From Firmicutes bacterium CAG:124 (lineage in GTDB: Bacteria; Bacillota; Clostridia; Oscillospirales; Oscillospiraceae), in NCBI GenBank assembly GCA_000432135.1, contig HF990641.1:1-23098 (forward strand): a stretch of DNA of 23,098 bases. The letters run 5' to 3'. Below, in pieces: positions 21,660 through 23,098 of the stretch. Under the pieces are notes generated by a model. It saw only the letters and a list, made by a program, of their open reading frames with translations. It did not search any database and was not told the DNA's origin. Both the position numbers and the translations under genes were made by a program. Positions within the stretch are counted from its first letter, which is position 1. Every line of letters begins with the position of its first letter.

Positions 21660-23098
21660 TTACGATTCGGGAGCATCCAATGCTTCATCCTGCATGACCG
21701 CCTCAAATTGAGCGCGGTTCATATTTTCGTTTTCCATCAGGAAGCCCGCGATCTTATCCAGCCGTTCCGAATGCGCGGTCAGGATCTCCTCGCAGCGCTT
21801 GTATGCCTCGCGCATGATCGACTGCACCTGCACGTCGATCTCGCCTGCCGTTGCTTCGGAATAGGGCTTCGTTTTTTCGTAATCCCGGCCAATGAAGACC
21901 TCCTGACTCGACGAATAGGAGACAGGGCCAATCGCGTCCGACATTCCGTAGGTCGCGACCATATCCCGCGCAAGTTTTGTCGCACGTTGGAGATCGTTCG
22001 AAGCGCCGGTAGAGATATCGCACAGCTTCAACGCTTCCGCAACACGTCCGCCAAGGAAGGAGACGACCGTCTCGAACATTTCATTGCGCGAAGCGTAGGA
22101 TTTGTCATCCTGCGGCAGGCTGATGGTCATACCGCCCGCCTGTGCGCGGGGGATGATGGTGATCAGGTGCACGGGATCCTGCGAGTCCAGACAATACATA
22201 CACACGGCGTGTCCGGCCTCATGGACGGCAGTGAGCATTTTTTCGGAGTGGCTGACGACGCGGCTCTTTTTCTCCGGACCTGCAATAACCTTGATCATGG
22301 CAGCTTCCAGATCCTGCTGCGTGATGGCGGCTTTGCCGTTCCGCGCAGCAAGCAGTGCGCCCTCGTTCAGCAGATTCGCAAGATCGGCGCCGGTAAAGCC
22401 GGCGGTCGCCTTTGCGATGGCGGGCAGATCGACATTGTCTGCCAGCGGCTTTTTGCGTGCGTGGACCTGCAATATCTCCGCTCTTCCGCGCCAGTCCGGC
22501 GCGCCGACATAGATCTGCCGGTCGAACCGTCCGGGACGAAGCAGGGCGGGGTCGAGAATATCCTTGCGGTTGGTCGCCGCGATGACGATCACGCCCTCGT
22601 TTGCAGAGAAGCCGTCCATTTCCACGAGCAGCTGGTTGAGCGTCTGCTCGCGCTCGTCGTGACCGCCGCCAAGACCTGCGCCGCGCTGACGGCCCACCGC
22701 GTCGATCTCGTCAATGAATACAATAGCGGGCGCAACACGCTTGGCCTGATCGAACAGGTCGCGCACACGGCTTGCACCGACGCCGACATAAAGCTCGACA
22801 AAATCGGAGCCGGAAATGGACAAAAACGCGACGTTTGCCTCACCGGCGACAGCTCTTGCCAGCAGCGTCTTGCCGGTGCCCGGAGGGCCGACCAGCAGAA
22901 CGCCCTTGGGGATCTTCGCGCCAAGCTGTCTGAATTTATCCGGGTCGCGCAGGAATTCTACGATTTCGGAAAGCTCTTCCTTCTCCTCATCCGCGCCTGC
23001 AACGTCCTTAAAGGTAACGGCTTCGCCGTTCGGAACGCCGAAGCGGGCGTTTGCGCGCGTAAACTGCGATATGGCGTTCGGGCTGCCGCCGGAGCGGT
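21660..23098 (-). CDS. ftsH: ATP-dependent zinc metalloprotease FtsH, 5' end off the window
   Basis: 478 residues are visible; the N-terminal membrane region lies beyond the right edge, and the frame is open to 23098, so an internal Met at 22823 is not the start. The AAA+ module shows Walker A GPPGTGKT (22866-22889), Walker B IVFIDEIDAVG, and the second region of homology ATNRKDILDPALLRPGRFDR. The protease domain has the zinc motif HEAGH (22209-22223) and the later conserved SGASND-like segment (here STGASNDLQRATKLARDMV). It degrades membrane and short-lived soluble proteins as a hexamer. The C-terminal tail is short (MQDEALDAPES). All catalytic motifs are intact. Confidence 0.97.
   Translation of the reverse strand, partial: RSGGSPNAISQFTRANARFGVPNGEAVTFKDVAGADEEKEELSEIVEFLRDPDKFRQLGAKIPKGVLLVGPPGTGKTLLARAVAGEANVAFLSISGSDFVELYVGVGASRVRDLFDQAKRVAPAIVFIDEIDAVGRQRGAGLGGGHDEREQTLNQLLVEMDGFSANEGVIVIAATNRKDILDPALLRPGRFDRQIYVGAPDWRGRAEILQVHARKKPLADNVDLPAIAKATAGFTGADLANLLNEGALLAARNGKAAITQQDLEAAMIKVIAGPEKKSRVVSHSEKMLTAVHEAGHAVCMYCLDSQDPVHLITIIPRAQAGGMTISLPQDDKSYASRNEMFETVVSFLGGRVAEALKLCDISTGASNDLQRATKLARDMVATYGMSDAIGPVSYSSSQEVFIGRDYEKTKPYSEATAGEIDVQVQSIMREAYKRCEEILTAHSERLDKIAGFLMENENMNRAQFEAVMQDEALDAPES

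Noticed and set aside
21660..22823. A complete short FtsH beginning at the Met at 22823
   Set aside because: The frame continues upstream through Walker A to the window edge, so this Met is internal.

Overview
The window reads as a chromosome segment of a Gram-positive, spore-forming, probably gut-associated member of the Clostridia, most likely Oscillospiraceae/Ruminococcaceae-like. The basis is a high-GC coding style with AT-rich promoters, a SpoIIGA-SigE sporulation pair, a small acid-soluble spore protein remnant, a Rex repressor, DUF951, and an S-layer-homology protein next to LPXTG pili. The genus is an inference; no 16S gene is present.

Layout. 1-1780: a self-regulated TetR repressor translationally coupled to a secreted protein that runs off the left edge, then a truncated spore-protein gene. 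1781-2545: a scar region with an integrase C-terminal fragment, an unrecognised opposing ORF and several perfect hairpins, ending at tRNA-Leu(CAA). 2692-5262 (minus strand): rex, sigE, spoIIGA and a DUF951 gene. 5322-6215 (plus): an S1-domain RNA-binding protein, followed by a hairpin-rich convergent intergenic region. 6466-8808 (minus): a secreted repeat protein with C-terminal SLH domains and a long structured leader. 8809-9775: mostly non-coding, with the tail of an IS4-type transposase.

The centrepiece is 9776-19137, a sortase-assembled pilus locus split into two divergent arms. The left arm (minus) encodes a 1372-residue LPETGG adhesin with eight HxHxxxC repeats near its N-terminus, overlapping a dedicated type I signal peptidase. 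The right arm (plus) encodes a large LPETGG backbone pilin, a class C pilin sortase, a smaller LPQTG pilin with two CnaB repeats, and a second sortase of a different type. The arms share a 233-bp AT-rich control region with overlapping divergent promoters and a run of 17 T. The expected division of labour is: the signal peptidase processes the precursors, the class C sortase polymerises the shaft, the small pilin is the likely base, the giant protein the likely tip, and the second sortase probably anchors the fibre. These roles are inferred from gene families and order.

19216-20503 (minus) is a yedE-tusA sulfur/selenium pair with a strong promoter and a structured leader. 20700-21605 is a radical SAM protein of the TIGR01212/YhcC type. 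21660-23098 is ftsH, cut by the right edge so that its N-terminal membrane part is missing.
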